From assembly GCA_020721745.1 (NCBI GenBank), contig DYMC01000027.1, positions 1 through 16,850 of the forward strand: a stretch of 16,850 nucleotides of DNA, in the 5' to 3' direction. Positions 1 to 6,770 of the stretch are shown here, one piece after another; the first letter of the stretch is position 1, and every line of letters begins with the position of its first letter. The position numbers were made by a program, and so were the translations under genes. The stretch is from Lentisphaera sp. GTDB taxonomy: Bacteria; Verrucomicrobiota; Lentisphaeria; Victivallales; GWF2-50-93. The notes below the pieces were generated by a model, which had not been told where the DNA came from, ran no database searches, and worked only from the letters and a program-made list of their open reading frames with translations.

Positions 1-82
1 ATTAAACTTTAGGGATTTTAGGGAACAACCCCGGAACACATAAGAAGAATGAAGATGGCCGCAAATGTGCGTATCCAGTAAA

Positions 83-137
83 CTGAGCTGATTTCAAAAC
101 TCCGTGTTCGGGGTAAATCCGTTGGGTAAATGTTCAC
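83..137 (-). repeat. Composite intergenic repeat, left (inverted) copy
   Basis: Read on the minus strand, this starts at the uvrB stop codon with GTGAACATTTACC (125-137). After 11 nt it continues with a 31-nt block (83-113) containing CGGAGTTTTGAAATCAGC. The same two blocks occur in the same order on the plus strand at 6587-6599 (12 of 13 identical) and 6629-6659 (29 of 31 identical). The two copies are therefore in opposite orientation about 6.5 kb apart, with inter-block spacers of different length (11 and 29 nt). The rest of 1-136 shows no gene; it is AT-richer than the genes and has no clear terminator for uvrB. Confidence 0.75.
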
Positions 138-2095
138 TATTTTTCGATTTTCGCGATGATGTCGCGGAGGAGTGCGGCGCGTTCGAATTCGAGTTTTGCG
201 GCTGCATCGAGCATTTCCTTCCTGAGTTCCTCGATGCTTTCATCTCCGACACTTTCCATGTCGAGGATCTCCGCTTTTCTGTCCTTGTCCTTCGCGCCGG
301 AGACGGAATAGACCGAGATGTCCTCGCGAATCTCCTTCGCGATGGTTCTGGGCTCTATCTTGTATTTTCTGTTGTAGGCGAGCTGTTTCCTCCTCCTGCT
401 CTCCGCGACCCCGACAAATCTGCGGATGCTGTCGGTGATCTTGTCCGCGTAGAGGATCACCCTGCCCTGCGAATTTCGCGCGGCCCTGCCCGCGACCTGG
501 ACTAGGGATCGTTCGGAGCGGAGGAAGCCCTCCTTGTCGGCATCTAGGATGGCGACGAGCGCGACTTCCGGCAGGTCTATTCCCTCTCTGAGGAGGTTTA
601 TTCCTACTAGGCAGTCGAATTCGCCTTTGCGAAGTTCGCAAAGTATCTTCGAGCGTTCGAGGGCGTCTATTTCGGAGTGCAGGTAGCGGACTTTGAGCCC
701 GAGCTCCTTGAGATATTCGCAGAGGCGTTCGGAGCTTCGCTTCGTGAGCGTGGTGGCCAGGACGCGCTCCTTTTTCCCGGCGCATCTGCGAATTTCGCAG
801 ACGAGGTCTTCGATCTGGCCTTCGAGGGGGCGGATGGAGACTTCCGGGTCGAGTAGGCCTGTCGGCCGGACGACCTGCTCGACGGGCTGTCCCGAAAGTC
901 TGAGCTCGTATTCGGCGGGGGTGGCGGACACGAAGAGCGTTCTTTTCGATGTGAGCGAGGAGAATTCGTCGAATGTGAGGGGGCGGTTGTCGAGGGCCGA
1001 GGGGAGTCTGAATCCATGTTCCACCAGTGTCTCCTTGCGGCTTCTGTCGGCCTTGAACATGGCTCTGATCTGCGGGATGGTGACGTGGGATTCGTCTATG
1101 ACCGTGATGAAGTCCTTCGGGAAGAAGTCGAGGAGGCAGAACGGGCGCTGCCCCGGGGCGCGGTCGGAGAGGTGGAGCGAGTAGTTTTCGATTCCGGAGC
1201 AGTATCCCGTCTCGTGCATCATCTCGATGTCGAACATGGTCCTCTGGTGTATTCTCTGAGCTTCGACAAGGAGGTTCTTCTCTTCAAAATATTTCACCCG
1301 TTCCGCCAGTTCTGTCTTTATTCGTCCCACGGCGCGCTCCATCCTGTCCTGCGGTATGACGAAATGCTTGCATGGGAAGAAGACGATCCTCTCCTTTCTC
1401 TCCAGAAGCTTGCCTGTCAGCGGATCGTGGACCGAGATGCTTTCGATCTCATCCTCCCAGAACCCGACTCTGGCGAAGAAGTCCCTGTCCGGGAAGAAGA
1501 CATCTACGGAGTCCCCGCGGGCACGGAACTGTCCCTTCTGCGGGGCTGTGTCGTTCCTGTCGTACTGGATTCTGACGAGGGAGTCGAGGAAGTCCTTTCG
1601 CTTCATTTTTGCGCCTTTTTGGAGGACGACTGACATTTCGGTGAAGTCCTCCGGGGAGCCGAGGCCGTAGATGCACGATACGCTTGCGACTATTATGACA
1701 TCGCTTCTTTCGACGAGTGCGCTTGTGGCGGAGAGGCGGAGGCGTTCGATGCCCTCGTTGATGCTGGCGTCCTTCGCGATGTATGTGTCGGTCTGCGGGA
1801 TGTATGCCTCCGGCAGGTAGTAGTCGTAGTAGCTGATGAAGAATTCGACGGCGTTTTCCGGGAAGAACGACTTGAACTCGCTGAAGAGTTGTGCGGCGAG
1901 GGTTTTGTTGTGGGAGAGGACGAGGACCGGCATCTGGAATTTCTCGATGACATTCGCTATGGTGAAGGTCTTGCCGGATCCTGTCACGCCGAGGAGAGTC
2001 TGGTATTTGTCCCCGCGGCGTATCCCGTCGGACAATCTGGCTATCGCCTCGGGCTGGTCGCCCGCCGGTTTGAATCCGGAAATGAGCTTGAACAT
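137..2095 (-). CDS. uvrB: UvrABC excinuclease subunit B (UvrB)
   Basis: This is the damage-verification helicase-like subunit of nucleotide excision repair. It is loaded by UvrA, opens DNA at the lesion and recruits UvrC. The 652 residues are close to the usual 660-680. Visible landmarks are the Walker A motif GVTGSGKT (residues 36-43), the tyrosine-rich beta-hairpin with YYDYYLPEAYIP that clamps one DNA strand, Walker B DESH (334-337), the C-terminal helicase motifs including LVGINLLREGIDLPE and VQVAGRAAR, and a C-terminal UVR domain (SIEELRKEMLDAA...LEFERAA) that contacts UvrC. The start MFKLISGF matches the family; no strong Shine-Dalgarno precedes it. It is transcribed away from uppP, alone in this window. 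Three copies of the palindrome GCGAA-N-TTCGC lie in its 3' third without disturbing conserved residues. No uvrA or uvrC is in view. Confidence 0.98.
   Translation of the reverse strand: MFKLISGFKPAGDQPEAIARLSDGIRRGDKYQTLLGVTGSGKTFTIANVIEKFQMPVLVLSHNKTLAAQLFSEFKSFFPENAVEFFISYYDYYLPEAYIPQTDTYIAKDASINEGIERLRLSATSALVERSDVIIVASVSCIYGLGSPEDFTEMSVVLQKGAKMKRKDFLDSLVRIQYDRNDTAPQKGQFRARGDSVDVFFPDRDFFARVGFWEDEIESISVHDPLTGKLLERKERIVFFPCKHFVIPQDRMERAVGRIKTELAERVKYFEEKNLLVEAQRIHQRTMFDIEMMHETGYCSGIENYSLHLSDRAPGQRPFCLLDFFPKDFITVIDESHVTIPQIRAMFKADRSRKETLVEHGFRLPSALDNRPLTFDEFSSLTSKRTLFVSATPAEYELRLSGQPVEQVVRPTGLLDPEVSIRPLEGQIEDLVCEIRRCAGKKERVLATTLTKRSSERLCEYLKELGLKVRYLHSEIDALERSKILCELRKGEFDCLVGINLLREGIDLPEVALVAILDADKEGFLRSERSLVQVAGRAARNSQGRVILYADKITDSIRRFVGVAESRRRKQLAYNRKYKIEPRTIAKEIREDISVYSVSGAKDKDRKAEILDMESVGDESIEELRKEMLDAAAKLEFERAALLRDIIAKIEK
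469..479. repeat. GCGAA-N-TTCGC palindrome (copy 1, in uvrB)
   Basis: GCGAATTTCGC, an 11-nt odd palindrome with a central T. It encodes part of the conserved A-A-R-N-S-Q of uvrB, and the motif begins at codon position 3. See the finding on dispersed palindromes. Confidence 0.6.
625..643. repeat. GCGAA-N-TTCGC palindrome (copy 2, in uvrB)
   Basis: CTTTGCGAAGTTCGCAAAG is a perfect 19-nt palindrome around a central G. It encodes C-E-L-R-K in uvrB, with the core motif beginning at codon position 2. Its core lies 160 nt from copy 1. Confidence 0.65.
785..801. repeat. GCGAA-N-TTCGC palindrome (copy 3, in uvrB)
   Basis: TCTGCGAATTTCGCAGA is a perfect 17-nt palindrome around a central T. It encodes C-E-I-R-R in uvrB, with the core beginning at codon position 2. 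Its core lies 159 nt from copy 2. Confidence 0.65.
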
Positions 2096-2136
2096 ATTGG
2101 CACCGCATGGAATTCGTGTTCGGTGTTTGGCGGGCT

Positions 2137-2165
2137 ATATTAGCAGCCCAACATAGAAAAAACAA
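2137..2165 (-). promoter_or_regulatory. Sigma-70-type promoter for uvrB in the divergent uvrB/uppP spacer
   Basis: On the minus strand TTGTTT (2160-2165) is followed after 17 nt by TAATAT (2137-2142), pointing at uvrB with a predicted leader of about 35 nt. The same AT-rich core gives TATATT on the plus strand (2136-2141), a candidate -10 box for uppP, but no convincing plus-strand -35 is seen. If both are used, the promoters overlap back to back and would compete for polymerase. No LexA-type operator was recognised. Confidence 0.5.
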
Positions 2166-2178
2166 GCGGAGGAAGCAG

Positions 2179-2976
2179 ATGGGCGAACTCTTCAAGACGG
2201 TAATTCTCGCGGCTGTGCAGGGATTGACGGAATTCCTGCCGGTGAGCTCGTCGGGGCATCTGGTCCTATTGGGCAAGCTTCTGGACGTGAAGGAGGATTC
2301 GGTGCTTCTCGTGGCGACCTTGCATGCCGGAACGCTTGTATCGGTGCTGTTCGTCTATTTCAGGGAGATACTCGCCGTGCTGTCCTCGCGCCGCCTGATA
2401 CTGCTGATAGCCGTGTCCAGTGTTCCGGCCGGGCTGGTCGGGGTCGGGCTGAAGCTTTCCGGCCTGGACGAAATCATCTTCGATTCCCCGCTCGTAGCCG
2501 GGCTTGGTCTTCTTGCGACATCCGCGATACTGCTGCGTCTTCCCGGGAGGCATCAGGCGCAGTCGAAGGAGATGGGGGATTTGAGTTTCAGGGATGCGCT
2601 GCTGGTCGGGTTCGCCCAGCTTTTCGCGATTATTCCCGGGGTGTCGAGATCGGGTTCGACGATATGCGCGTGCCTTCGCCTCGACATGAAGAGGCGGGAT
2701 GCGTCAACCTATTCCTTTCTCATGTCCATTCCAGTGATTGCCGGGGCGGCGGCCGTGGAGACCGCGCCGCTTTTCCTGAAGCCTGGAAAGGTGGCCGATG
2801 CATCGGACCATCTGGCGCTTCTGGCTGGTTTTGCCGTATCTGCCGTAGTCGGATACGCCGCGTTGAAGATGGTGATAGAATCCGTCCGGAAGGGGGTGCT
2901 CCCGAAGTATGGCTACTACTGCATGTGCGCCGGGGCGCTTGTCGTCGTCTGGGAACTTGTCGCCATGTTGAAATGA
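2179..2976 (+). CDS. uppP: Undecaprenyl-diphosphate phosphatase (UppP/BacA family)
   Basis: This integral membrane phosphatase converts undecaprenyl pyrophosphate to undecaprenyl phosphate. It recycles the lipid carrier for peptidoglycan and surface glycans, and in other bacteria extra copies give bacitracin tolerance. The 265 residues are the family length. Residues 14-27 carry QGLTEFLPVSSSGH, the first conserved motif with its catalytic glutamate and serine cluster. The second, PGVSRSGST, sits near residue 155-165. Several hydrophobic segments span the protein. An in-frame ATG lies 72 nt upstream, but the start at 2179 is chosen because GGAGGA stands 5 nt before it (2168-2173) and the protein then begins MGELFKTVILAAVQG, as in homologues. 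It stands divergent from uvrB and is followed after 83 nt by coaD, which has its own promoter. Confidence 0.96.
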   Translation: MGELFKTVILAAVQGLTEFLPVSSSGHLVLLGKLLDVKEDSVLLVATLHAGTLVSVLFVYFREILAVLSSRRLILLIAVSSVPAGLVGVGLKLSGLDEIIFDSPLVAGLGLLATSAILLRLPGRHQAQSKEMGDLSFRDALLVGFAQLFAIIPGVSRSGSTICACLRLDMKRRDASTYSFLMSIPVIAGAAAVETAPLFLKPGKVADASDHLALLAGFAVSAVVGYAALKMVIESVRKGVLPKYGYYCMCAGALVVVWELVAMLK

Positions 2977-2995
2977 GCGGATGGCCAATTATATT
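2968..2995 (+). promoter_or_regulatory. Sigma-70-type promoter for the coaD-fabH operon
   Basis: TTGAAA (2968-2973) overlaps the last codons of uppP and is followed after 16 nt by TATATT (2990-2995). This gives a leader of roughly 55-60 nt before coaD. The leader contains a small hairpin, CTCCC (3026-3030) with GGGAG (3038-3042). Recognised by consensus only. Confidence 0.55.
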
Positions 2996-3059
2996 AGAAT
3001 CTTTTCATGAAACATAATCCGCGTTCTCCCTGTGCATGGGAGGAGCTTTTGGAGATGCC

Positions 3060-3533
3060 ATGAGGACGGCTTTTTTTCCCGGGACATTCGACCCTGTGAC
3101 ACTTGGCCACGTTGACGTGGTGCGCCGGGCGGCGGCGCTTTTCGACAAGCTGATAGTCGCTGTTGCGGTCAACACGTCGAAGGAGCCGATGTTCAGTCTT
3201 GAGAAGCGGGTCGAGATGCTGAAGAGGACATGTTCTGGCATAGCCAACGCCGAGGTGATATCGTTCGAGGGGCTTCTCGTGGATGCGATAGAGAAATACG
3301 GCGTGGTGACGGTGGTGAGGGGGCTGAGGGCGATATCCGATTTCGAATACGAGTTCCAGATGGCGATGATGAACCGGGAGATAAACGCGAAGTTCGAGAC
3401 TGTGTTCCTGATGCCGAGTCCGCAGTATTCGTTCGTGAGTTCGAGGATGATAAAGGAGATAGTATCGCTCGGCGGCGACGTGTCGCCATTCGTCCCGGGG
3501 ATCGTGATGGATGAGATGGGGGCCAGGAGATGA
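3060..3533 (+). CDS. coaD: Pantetheine-phosphate adenylyltransferase (CoaD)
   Basis: CoaD transfers AMP from ATP to 4'-phosphopantetheine, the penultimate step of coenzyme A synthesis. The 157 residues match the family. The nucleotidyltransferase signature FPGTFDPVTLGH lies at residues 6-17, with T/HxGH ending at His17. Further landmarks are RGLRAISDFEYEFQMA...NR in the middle, PSPQYSFVSSRMIKE (the SSxxR/K motif that binds ATP phosphates) and GGDVSPFVP at the end. An ATG at 3036 is in frame, but the start at 3060 is preferred because GGAG (3051-3054) is 5 nt upstream and the protein then begins with the conserved strand MRTAFFPGTFDP. The stop overlaps the next start as ATGA. Placement ahead of plsX and fabH puts CoA supply and fatty-acid initiation in one transcript. 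Confidence 0.97.
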   Translation: MRTAFFPGTFDPVTLGHVDVVRRAAALFDKLIVAVAVNTSKEPMFSLEKRVEMLKRTCSGIANAEVISFEGLLVDAIEKYGVVTVVRGLRAISDFEYEFQMAMMNREINAKFETVFLMPSPQYSFVSSRMIKEIVSLGGDVSPFVPGIVMDEMGARR

Positions 3534-4066
3534 AGTTCAGACTTTCCTTCAACTTCAATCAAATAGAGCGCGCTCCGCTCAGGTTCGAGGGGACTGCGCC
3601 GGCGGGCTGCTTCGACATATCCGACGACGATCTGGTCCGCTTCGGGGATGTCCGATACGAGCTTCTCGTGAGCCAGATATCGGGGGGTGCGATGCTGACG
3701 GGCTGGATTTCAGCGCGGACGACCCGCCGCTGCGTCCGCTGTCTTCGCGGCTTCGACTTCGATATTCAGGTCCGCGACCTGGATCATTTCTACGAAAAGG
3801 AGAAGGACCGGGAATTCGACTTGATTCCTGATCTTAGGGAGGATATATTGCTGGCTTCACCTTCAAACCTAGCATGCGCCGAGGGATGCAAGGGCTTGTG
3901 CCCGTTGTGCGGCGCGGACCTGAACGACGGGGACTGCGGCTGCCGCAGGGACGACCTGCCTGCCGGCGGGGCGTGGGACGGGCTTGACGGCCTGAGGGTG
4001 GAAATTGGCCCGGCGAAAAAAAACAAAGGAGTGTCACATGGCGAATCCAAGAAGAAGAAAATCTAA
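3530..4066 (+). CDS. YceD/DUF177-family protein, zinc-binding type
   Basis: The DUF177 (YceD) family almost always sits directly upstream of rpmF and is linked in the literature to large ribosomal RNA accumulation; its biochemical role is not settled. Here 178 residues include a central CVRC pair (Cys68, Cys71) after a conserved arginine, then an acidic stretch. A C-terminal cysteine cluster follows, AC-x3-C-x3-CPLC (residues 116-127) ending CGC (136-138), the Cys-rich form of the family that probably binds zinc. The lysine-rich tail overlaps rpmF by 29 nt, so the rpmF ribosome-binding site lies inside this gene. The start is in the ATGA overlap with coaD. The tail (AKKNKGVSHGESKKKKI) lies beyond the cysteine cluster and may be little more than a by-product of encoding the rpmF initiation region. 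Confidence 0.85.
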   Translation: MKFRLSFNFNQIERAPLRFEGTAPAGCFDISDDDLVRFGDVRYELLVSQISGGAMLTGWISARTTRRCVRCLRGFDFDIQVRDLDHFYEKEKDREFDLIPDLREDILLASPSNLACAEGCKGLCPLCGADLNDGDCGCRRDDLPAGGAWDGLDGLRVEIGPAKKNKGVSHGESKKKKI

Positions 4067-4238
4067 GATGAAGAAGCGCCAGATCAAGGCCGGAAGGCCT
4101 TATCTTGGTGTCCAGTCGAACAGCTGCACGTCGTGCGGTTCGCCCGTCCTTCCCCACAGGGTCTGCAAGTCATGCGGGATCTATGGCGGGGTGCAGGCGG
4201 TCACACCGAAGACGAAGAAGAAAGGGAAGACGAAATGA
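4038..4238 (+). CDS. rpmF: 50S ribosomal protein L32
   Basis: This small basic protein of the large ribosomal subunit has 66 residues starting MANPRRRKSKMKKRQIKAG. A zinc-ribbon of the four-cysteine type follows (CTSC and CKSC, about 13 residues apart), then IYGG, as in L32. An upstream in-frame ATG exists at 4005, but the start at 4038 is clear from the conserved N-terminus and from AAAGGA (4025-4030) at good distance. It begins within the end of the DUF177 gene and its stop forms an ATGA overlap with plsX, so translation of the three is probably coupled. The yceD-rpmF-plsX-fabH order is widely conserved in bacteria. Confidence 0.96.
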   Translation: MANPRRRKSKMKKRQIKAGRPYLGVQSNSCTSCGSPVLPHRVCKSCGIYGGVQAVTPKTKKKGKTK

Positions 4239-5266
4239 AGATTGCTCTTGACGCGATGGGCGGGGACTACGCCCCGCAGGCGGCGATAAGGGGAGCGAAG
4301 GAGGCTCTGGAGAGCTACCCCGGTGTCCGTCTCATCATCGTGGGCAAGACCGATGTTCTGGATCCTCTTCTGGCGGAGAACGGGCTCAAGGGCCACGAAA
4401 GGGTCGAGCTGGTGCATGCGGAGGAGACGGTGCTGATGAGCGACACATCTACCGTCGCCATCAAGTCGAAGAAGGATTCTTCCATAACGGTGGCGGCCAC
4501 TCTTGTGAAGGAGGGTCGCGCGGGGGCTGTAGTGAGCGCCGGCCACACTGGTGCAGCAGTCGCGGCGACGACAGTCAAGATGAGGCTGCTGGATGGTGTT
4601 GACCGTCCGGCGATAGCGGCGATAATGCCTAGCGAGAAGGGACCCTTCGTCCTGATAGACGCCGGGGCGAACATAGATTCGAAGCCGATAAACCTGATAC
4701 AGTTCGCGGTGATGGGGGATGTGTATGCGCAGACGGCGCTTGGCATGAAGAATCCGCGGGTCGGCCTCCTTAGCATCGGCGAGGAGGACATCAAGGGCAA
4801 CGGGCTGACGAAGGAAGTCTTCAAGAAGCTGTCCGAGATGCCGATAAACTTCATCGGGAACGTGGAGGGCAAGGTGATATTCCAGAGATACGCCGACGTG
4901 GTGGTATGTGACGGTTTCGTCGGCAACGTTCTTCTGAAATCGAGCGAAAGCCTGGCGAAGGCGACGATGCACTGGATAAAGGAGGCGTTCTCGCGGAACA
5001 CCTACAGGATAGCCGGCGCGCTCCTGGCCAAGGAGGCTTTCAAGGAGCTCAAGGAAATAGGCGACTACGAGGGGTATGGCGGCGCCCCGCTTCTCGGAGT
5101 GGACGGGGTCTGTATAATAGGCCACGGAAGCTCGTCGCCGAAGGCGTTCAAGAATGCGATAAGAGTGGCGGACGAATCCGTCAAGGTCAAGCTCAACAGC
5201 AGGATATGCGAAAAGCTCGTCGAGAGCGGAGCATTGCCTGGAAGCTTCAAGCCCAACCAAGGATGA
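4235..5266 (+). CDS. plsX: Phosphate acyltransferase PlsX
   Basis: PlsX makes acyl-phosphate from acyl-ACP. PlsY uses acyl-phosphate to acylate glycerol-3-phosphate, the first committed step of phospholipid synthesis. The enzyme is soluble and peripheral to the membrane. The 343 residues match the family. The N-terminal signature MKIALDAMGGDYAP is followed by SKKDSSITVA, VSAGHTGA, IDAGANIDSKPINLIQFAVMG and VVCDGFVGNVLLKSSE, then the C-terminal GGAPLLGVDGVCIIGHGSS. A longer in-frame reading begins at 4133 inside rpmF, but the conserved N-terminus and the ATGA overlap with the rpmF stop fix the start. It is separated from fabH by 6 nt. Confidence 0.97.
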   Translation: MKIALDAMGGDYAPQAAIRGAKEALESYPGVRLIIVGKTDVLDPLLAENGLKGHERVELVHAEETVLMSDTSTVAIKSKKDSSITVAATLVKEGRAGAVVSAGHTGAAVAATTVKMRLLDGVDRPAIAAIMPSEKGPFVLIDAGANIDSKPINLIQFAVMGDVYAQTALGMKNPRVGLLSIGEEDIKGNGLTKEVFKKLSEMPINFIGNVEGKVIFQRYADVVVCDGFVGNVLLKSSESLAKATMHWIKEAFSRNTYRIAGALLAKEAFKELKEIGDYEGYGGAPLLGVDGVCIIGHGSSSPKAFKNAIRVADESVKVKLNSRICEKLVESGALPGSFKPNQG

Positions 5267-5272
5267 CAAGCA

Positions 5273-6262
5273 ATGGCAATAAAGATAGTCGGAACAGGCT
5301 CGCATGTGCCGTCGAGGATACTCGGAAACCACGATCTGGAGAAAATGGTTGACACAACCGACGAGTGGATACGGACGAGGACTGGCATTCTGGAGCGCAG
5401 GATAGCGGACGCGTCCGAGACACCGTCCGAGATGGCGCTCCATGCATCCAGGAGGGCGCTGGAGATGGCCGGGATGGACGCGAAGGATCTGGACATGGTC
5501 ATAGTCGCGACAGTCACGGGTGACAGGATAATTCCCAGCACGGCATGCATACTGCAGAAGAAGCTTGGTGCGCAGAAGGCGTTCTGCTTCGACATACAGG
5601 CGGCATGCACCGGGCTTCTATACGCGATAGACATAGCGAATGCGATGATAGCGCAGGGGGCTAAATACAAGAAGGCACTGGTTGTTGGAGTGGAGAAGCT
5701 ATCATCCATAACGGACTGGAAGGATCGCAACACCTGCGTTCTCTTCGGGGATGGGGCTGGAGCGGTGGTTTTGGAGAAGCGCAAGAGTTCCGGGGACATT
5801 GGCGGGATTCTTGCCAGCAAGCTGGCGTCGAACGGATGCCATGCGGACATTCTCCAGGTTCCCGCCGGGGGTTCGGAGATGCCGATGACGCACGAGGTGC
5901 TCGACCAGCGCCTTCACACGATAAGGATGGAGGGTCAGGAGGTTTTCAAGCTGGCGGTGAACGAGATGGTGAAGGCCTGCAACCACGTCATATCGGAGGT
6001 GGGCATATCCGTCGGGGAGATACGCTGGCTCATACCGCACCAGGCCAACATCCGGATAATAGAGGCTGTCGGGACCAGAGTGGGGATAGCCCGCGAGAGG
6101 GTCTATGTGAATCTTGACAAATACGGGAATACGTCGGCGGCATCGGTGGGGATAGCCCTGGACGAGATAGTGAGAAAGGGGCTGCTGCAGAGAGGCGACT
6201 ACGTTCTGGCCACTGCCTTCGGCTCCGGACTCACATGGGGGGCCACGCTTCTGAGATGGTGA
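5273..6262 (+). CDS. fabH: Beta-ketoacyl-ACP synthase III (FabH)
   Basis: FabH condenses acetyl-CoA (or another short acyl-CoA) with malonyl-ACP to start fatty-acid synthesis. The 329-residue thiolase-fold protein has the full catalytic triad: Cys112 in IQAACTGLLYA, His256 in WLIPHQANIRI and Asn286 in YGNTSAAS. The N-terminal DEWIRTRTGI substrate-entry segment and the glycine-rich FGDGAGAVVLE are also present. The start at 5273 follows plsX after 6 nt, with AAGGA shortly upstream. Chain-length preference (acetyl versus branched starter) cannot be read from the sequence. In many genomes fabD, fabG and acpP follow fabH; here the cluster ends and a repeat-filled gap begins. Confidence 0.97.
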   Translation: MAIKIVGTGSHVPSRILGNHDLEKMVDTTDEWIRTRTGILERRIADASETPSEMALHASRRALEMAGMDAKDLDMVIVATVTGDRIIPSTACILQKKLGAQKAFCFDIQAACTGLLYAIDIANAMIAQGAKYKKALVVGVEKLSSITDWKDRNTCVLFGDGAGAVVLEKRKSSGDIGGILASKLASNGCHADILQVPAGGSEMPMTHEVLDQRLHTIRMEGQEVFKLAVNEMVKACNHVISEVGISVGEIRWLIPHQANIRIIEAVGTRVGIARERVYVNLDKYGNTSAASVGIALDEIVRKGLLQRGDYVLATAFGSGLTWGATLLRW

Positions 6263-6332
6263 TCCATGCCCTTTTGCCAGGTAGCTGAGGCAATTTCAAA
6301 AGTAAGAGTTCAGTAACCCCATCATTTTACTG
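6263..6332. other. Gene-free start of the 508-nt fabH-6771 gap
   Basis: No gene is supported in 6263-6770. The first 70 nt contain short inverted repeats: TTGCC with GGCAA around 6274-6294, and CAGTAA (6311-6316) with TTACTG (6327-6332). There is no GC stem followed by a T-run, so no standard terminator for fabH is visible. The remaining 440 nt are taken up by the repeat elements listed next. Confidence 0.5.
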
Positions 6333-6486
6333 GAGGTAATTGCAAAACTCCTTTCGTGGGCATGGCCCCGAGGCCCTTTGGGCTCGGGATCTTACGACAA
6401 GCATGCCCCTCCACGCCGATTTTTGCGAAAAATCGGCGTAAAAATGGAGGGACGCGCTTGCGCGTCCGGAGTTTTGCAATTACCTC
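6333..6486. repeat. Foldback element 1: 19-bp perfect terminal inverted repeats around three hairpins
   Basis: The ends are GAGGTAATTGCAAAACTCC (6333-6351) and its exact reverse complement (6468-6486). Inside are three further stems. GGGCATG (6358-6364) pairs with CATGCCC (6402-6408) and encloses a hairpin at 6366-6388. ACGCCGATTTTT (6413-6424) pairs perfectly with 6428-6439 over a GCG loop, extended by CCCTCC with GGAGGG. GGACGCG pairs with CGCGTCC around CTTG (6450-6467). As one strand, almost the whole 154 nt can fold as a closed multibranch structure. It carries no plausible coding region. It could be a MITE-like element, a REP-type cluster, or a structured RNA or transcript terminus; no target-site duplication was identified. 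Confidence 0.85.
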
Positions 6487-6489
6487 GTA

Positions 6490-6598
6490 GTAAATATTCA
6501 CTGAAGACGTGAGCCCGCCGTAGGGGCGGACAAGCCCGCCATTTGGGCGGGCAAGCTTCACGACATCTCAGGAATGACGGGGTTCAGTGAATATTTAC
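6490..6598. repeat. Foldback element 2: 16-bp perfect terminal inverted repeats
   Basis: The ends are GTAAATATTCACTGAA (6490-6505) and its exact reverse complement (6583-6598). Inside, CGTGAGC (6508-6514) pairs with GCTTCACG (6555-6562) with one bulge and encloses two GC hairpins: CCGCC with GGCGG (6515-6529) and GCCCGCC with GGCGGGC (6534-6552). The outer arms are unrelated to those of element 1, so two different foldback families abut with a 3-nt gap. Its right arm doubles as the first block of the composite repeat shared with 83-137. Confidence 0.8.
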
Positions 6599-6659
6599 CA
6601 ACTAAGGTTGTGAACTCCGGCGGACTGACCCCGAATGCGGAGTTTTGAAATCAGCTCAG
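6587..6659 (+). repeat. Composite intergenic repeat, right copy
   Basis: GTGAATATTTACC (6587-6599) and a 31-nt block containing CGGAGTTTTGAAATCAGC (6629-6659) are the direct-strand counterparts of the inverted copy behind uvrB at 83-137. The second block also resembles the terminal repeat of element 1: both contain GGAGTTTTG followed by an A/T-rich run, and both end in or near CTC. The two repeat types may therefore share an ancestral end sequence. Confidence 0.7.
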
Positions 6660-6673
6660 ATTTTCACTGTAAG
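6645..6673 (+). promoter_or_regulatory. Possible promoter carried partly by the repeat
   Basis: TTGAAA (6645-6650), inside the repeated block, is followed after 17 nt by TGTAAG (6668-6673), a four-of-six match to the -10 consensus. It points to the gene at 6771. It is the only reasonable candidate seen for the 6771-mrdA operon, but the match is weak and could be chance. Confidence 0.25.
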
Positions 6674-6676
6674 GAT

Positions 6677-6747
6677 CCGGTGAAGACGTAAATCCTCCGT
6701 GGGGGCGGGCGGGCTTCGTTCCGTCTCGAGAATGACGGGCTTCACGG
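6677..6747. repeat. Third palindromic element, related to element 2
   Basis: CCGGTGAAG (6677-6685) pairs with CTTCACGG (6740-6747) with one bulge. Internally it shares TGAAGACGT (6681-6689) and GAATGACGGG (6730-6739) with element 2 (6502-6510 and 6572-6581), plus a similar CCGT-GGGGCGG core. It looks like a shortened or diverged relative. It ends only 13 nt before the ribosome-binding site of the next gene. Confidence 0.6.
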
Positions 6748-6770
6748 AATTCCTGCAAGCGGAGCGCGTC

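Noticed and set aside
4181..5443. A 420-residue minus-strand open frame opposite plsX and fabH
   Set aside because: A shadow of GC-biased codons; both plus-strand genes are unmistakable and the peptide shows no domain.
6413..6467. Strong hairpins considered as rho-independent terminators of fabH
   Set aside because: No T-run follows the stems on the plus strand; the A-run after the 12-bp stem does not fit, and the hairpins are part of a larger closed element.
6322..6561. A 79-residue minus-strand open frame in the fabH-6771 gap
   Set aside because: It is a translation through the foldback elements and their hairpins; there is no plausible start signal and the peptide follows the palindromes.
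6333..6747. Repeat cluster considered as a CRISPR array or an integron attachment array
   Set aside because: There are no regularly spaced direct repeats with unique spacers and no cas or integrase gene beside it; the repeats are nested inverted ones. The Xer gene lies 6.4 kb away and is of the housekeeping type.
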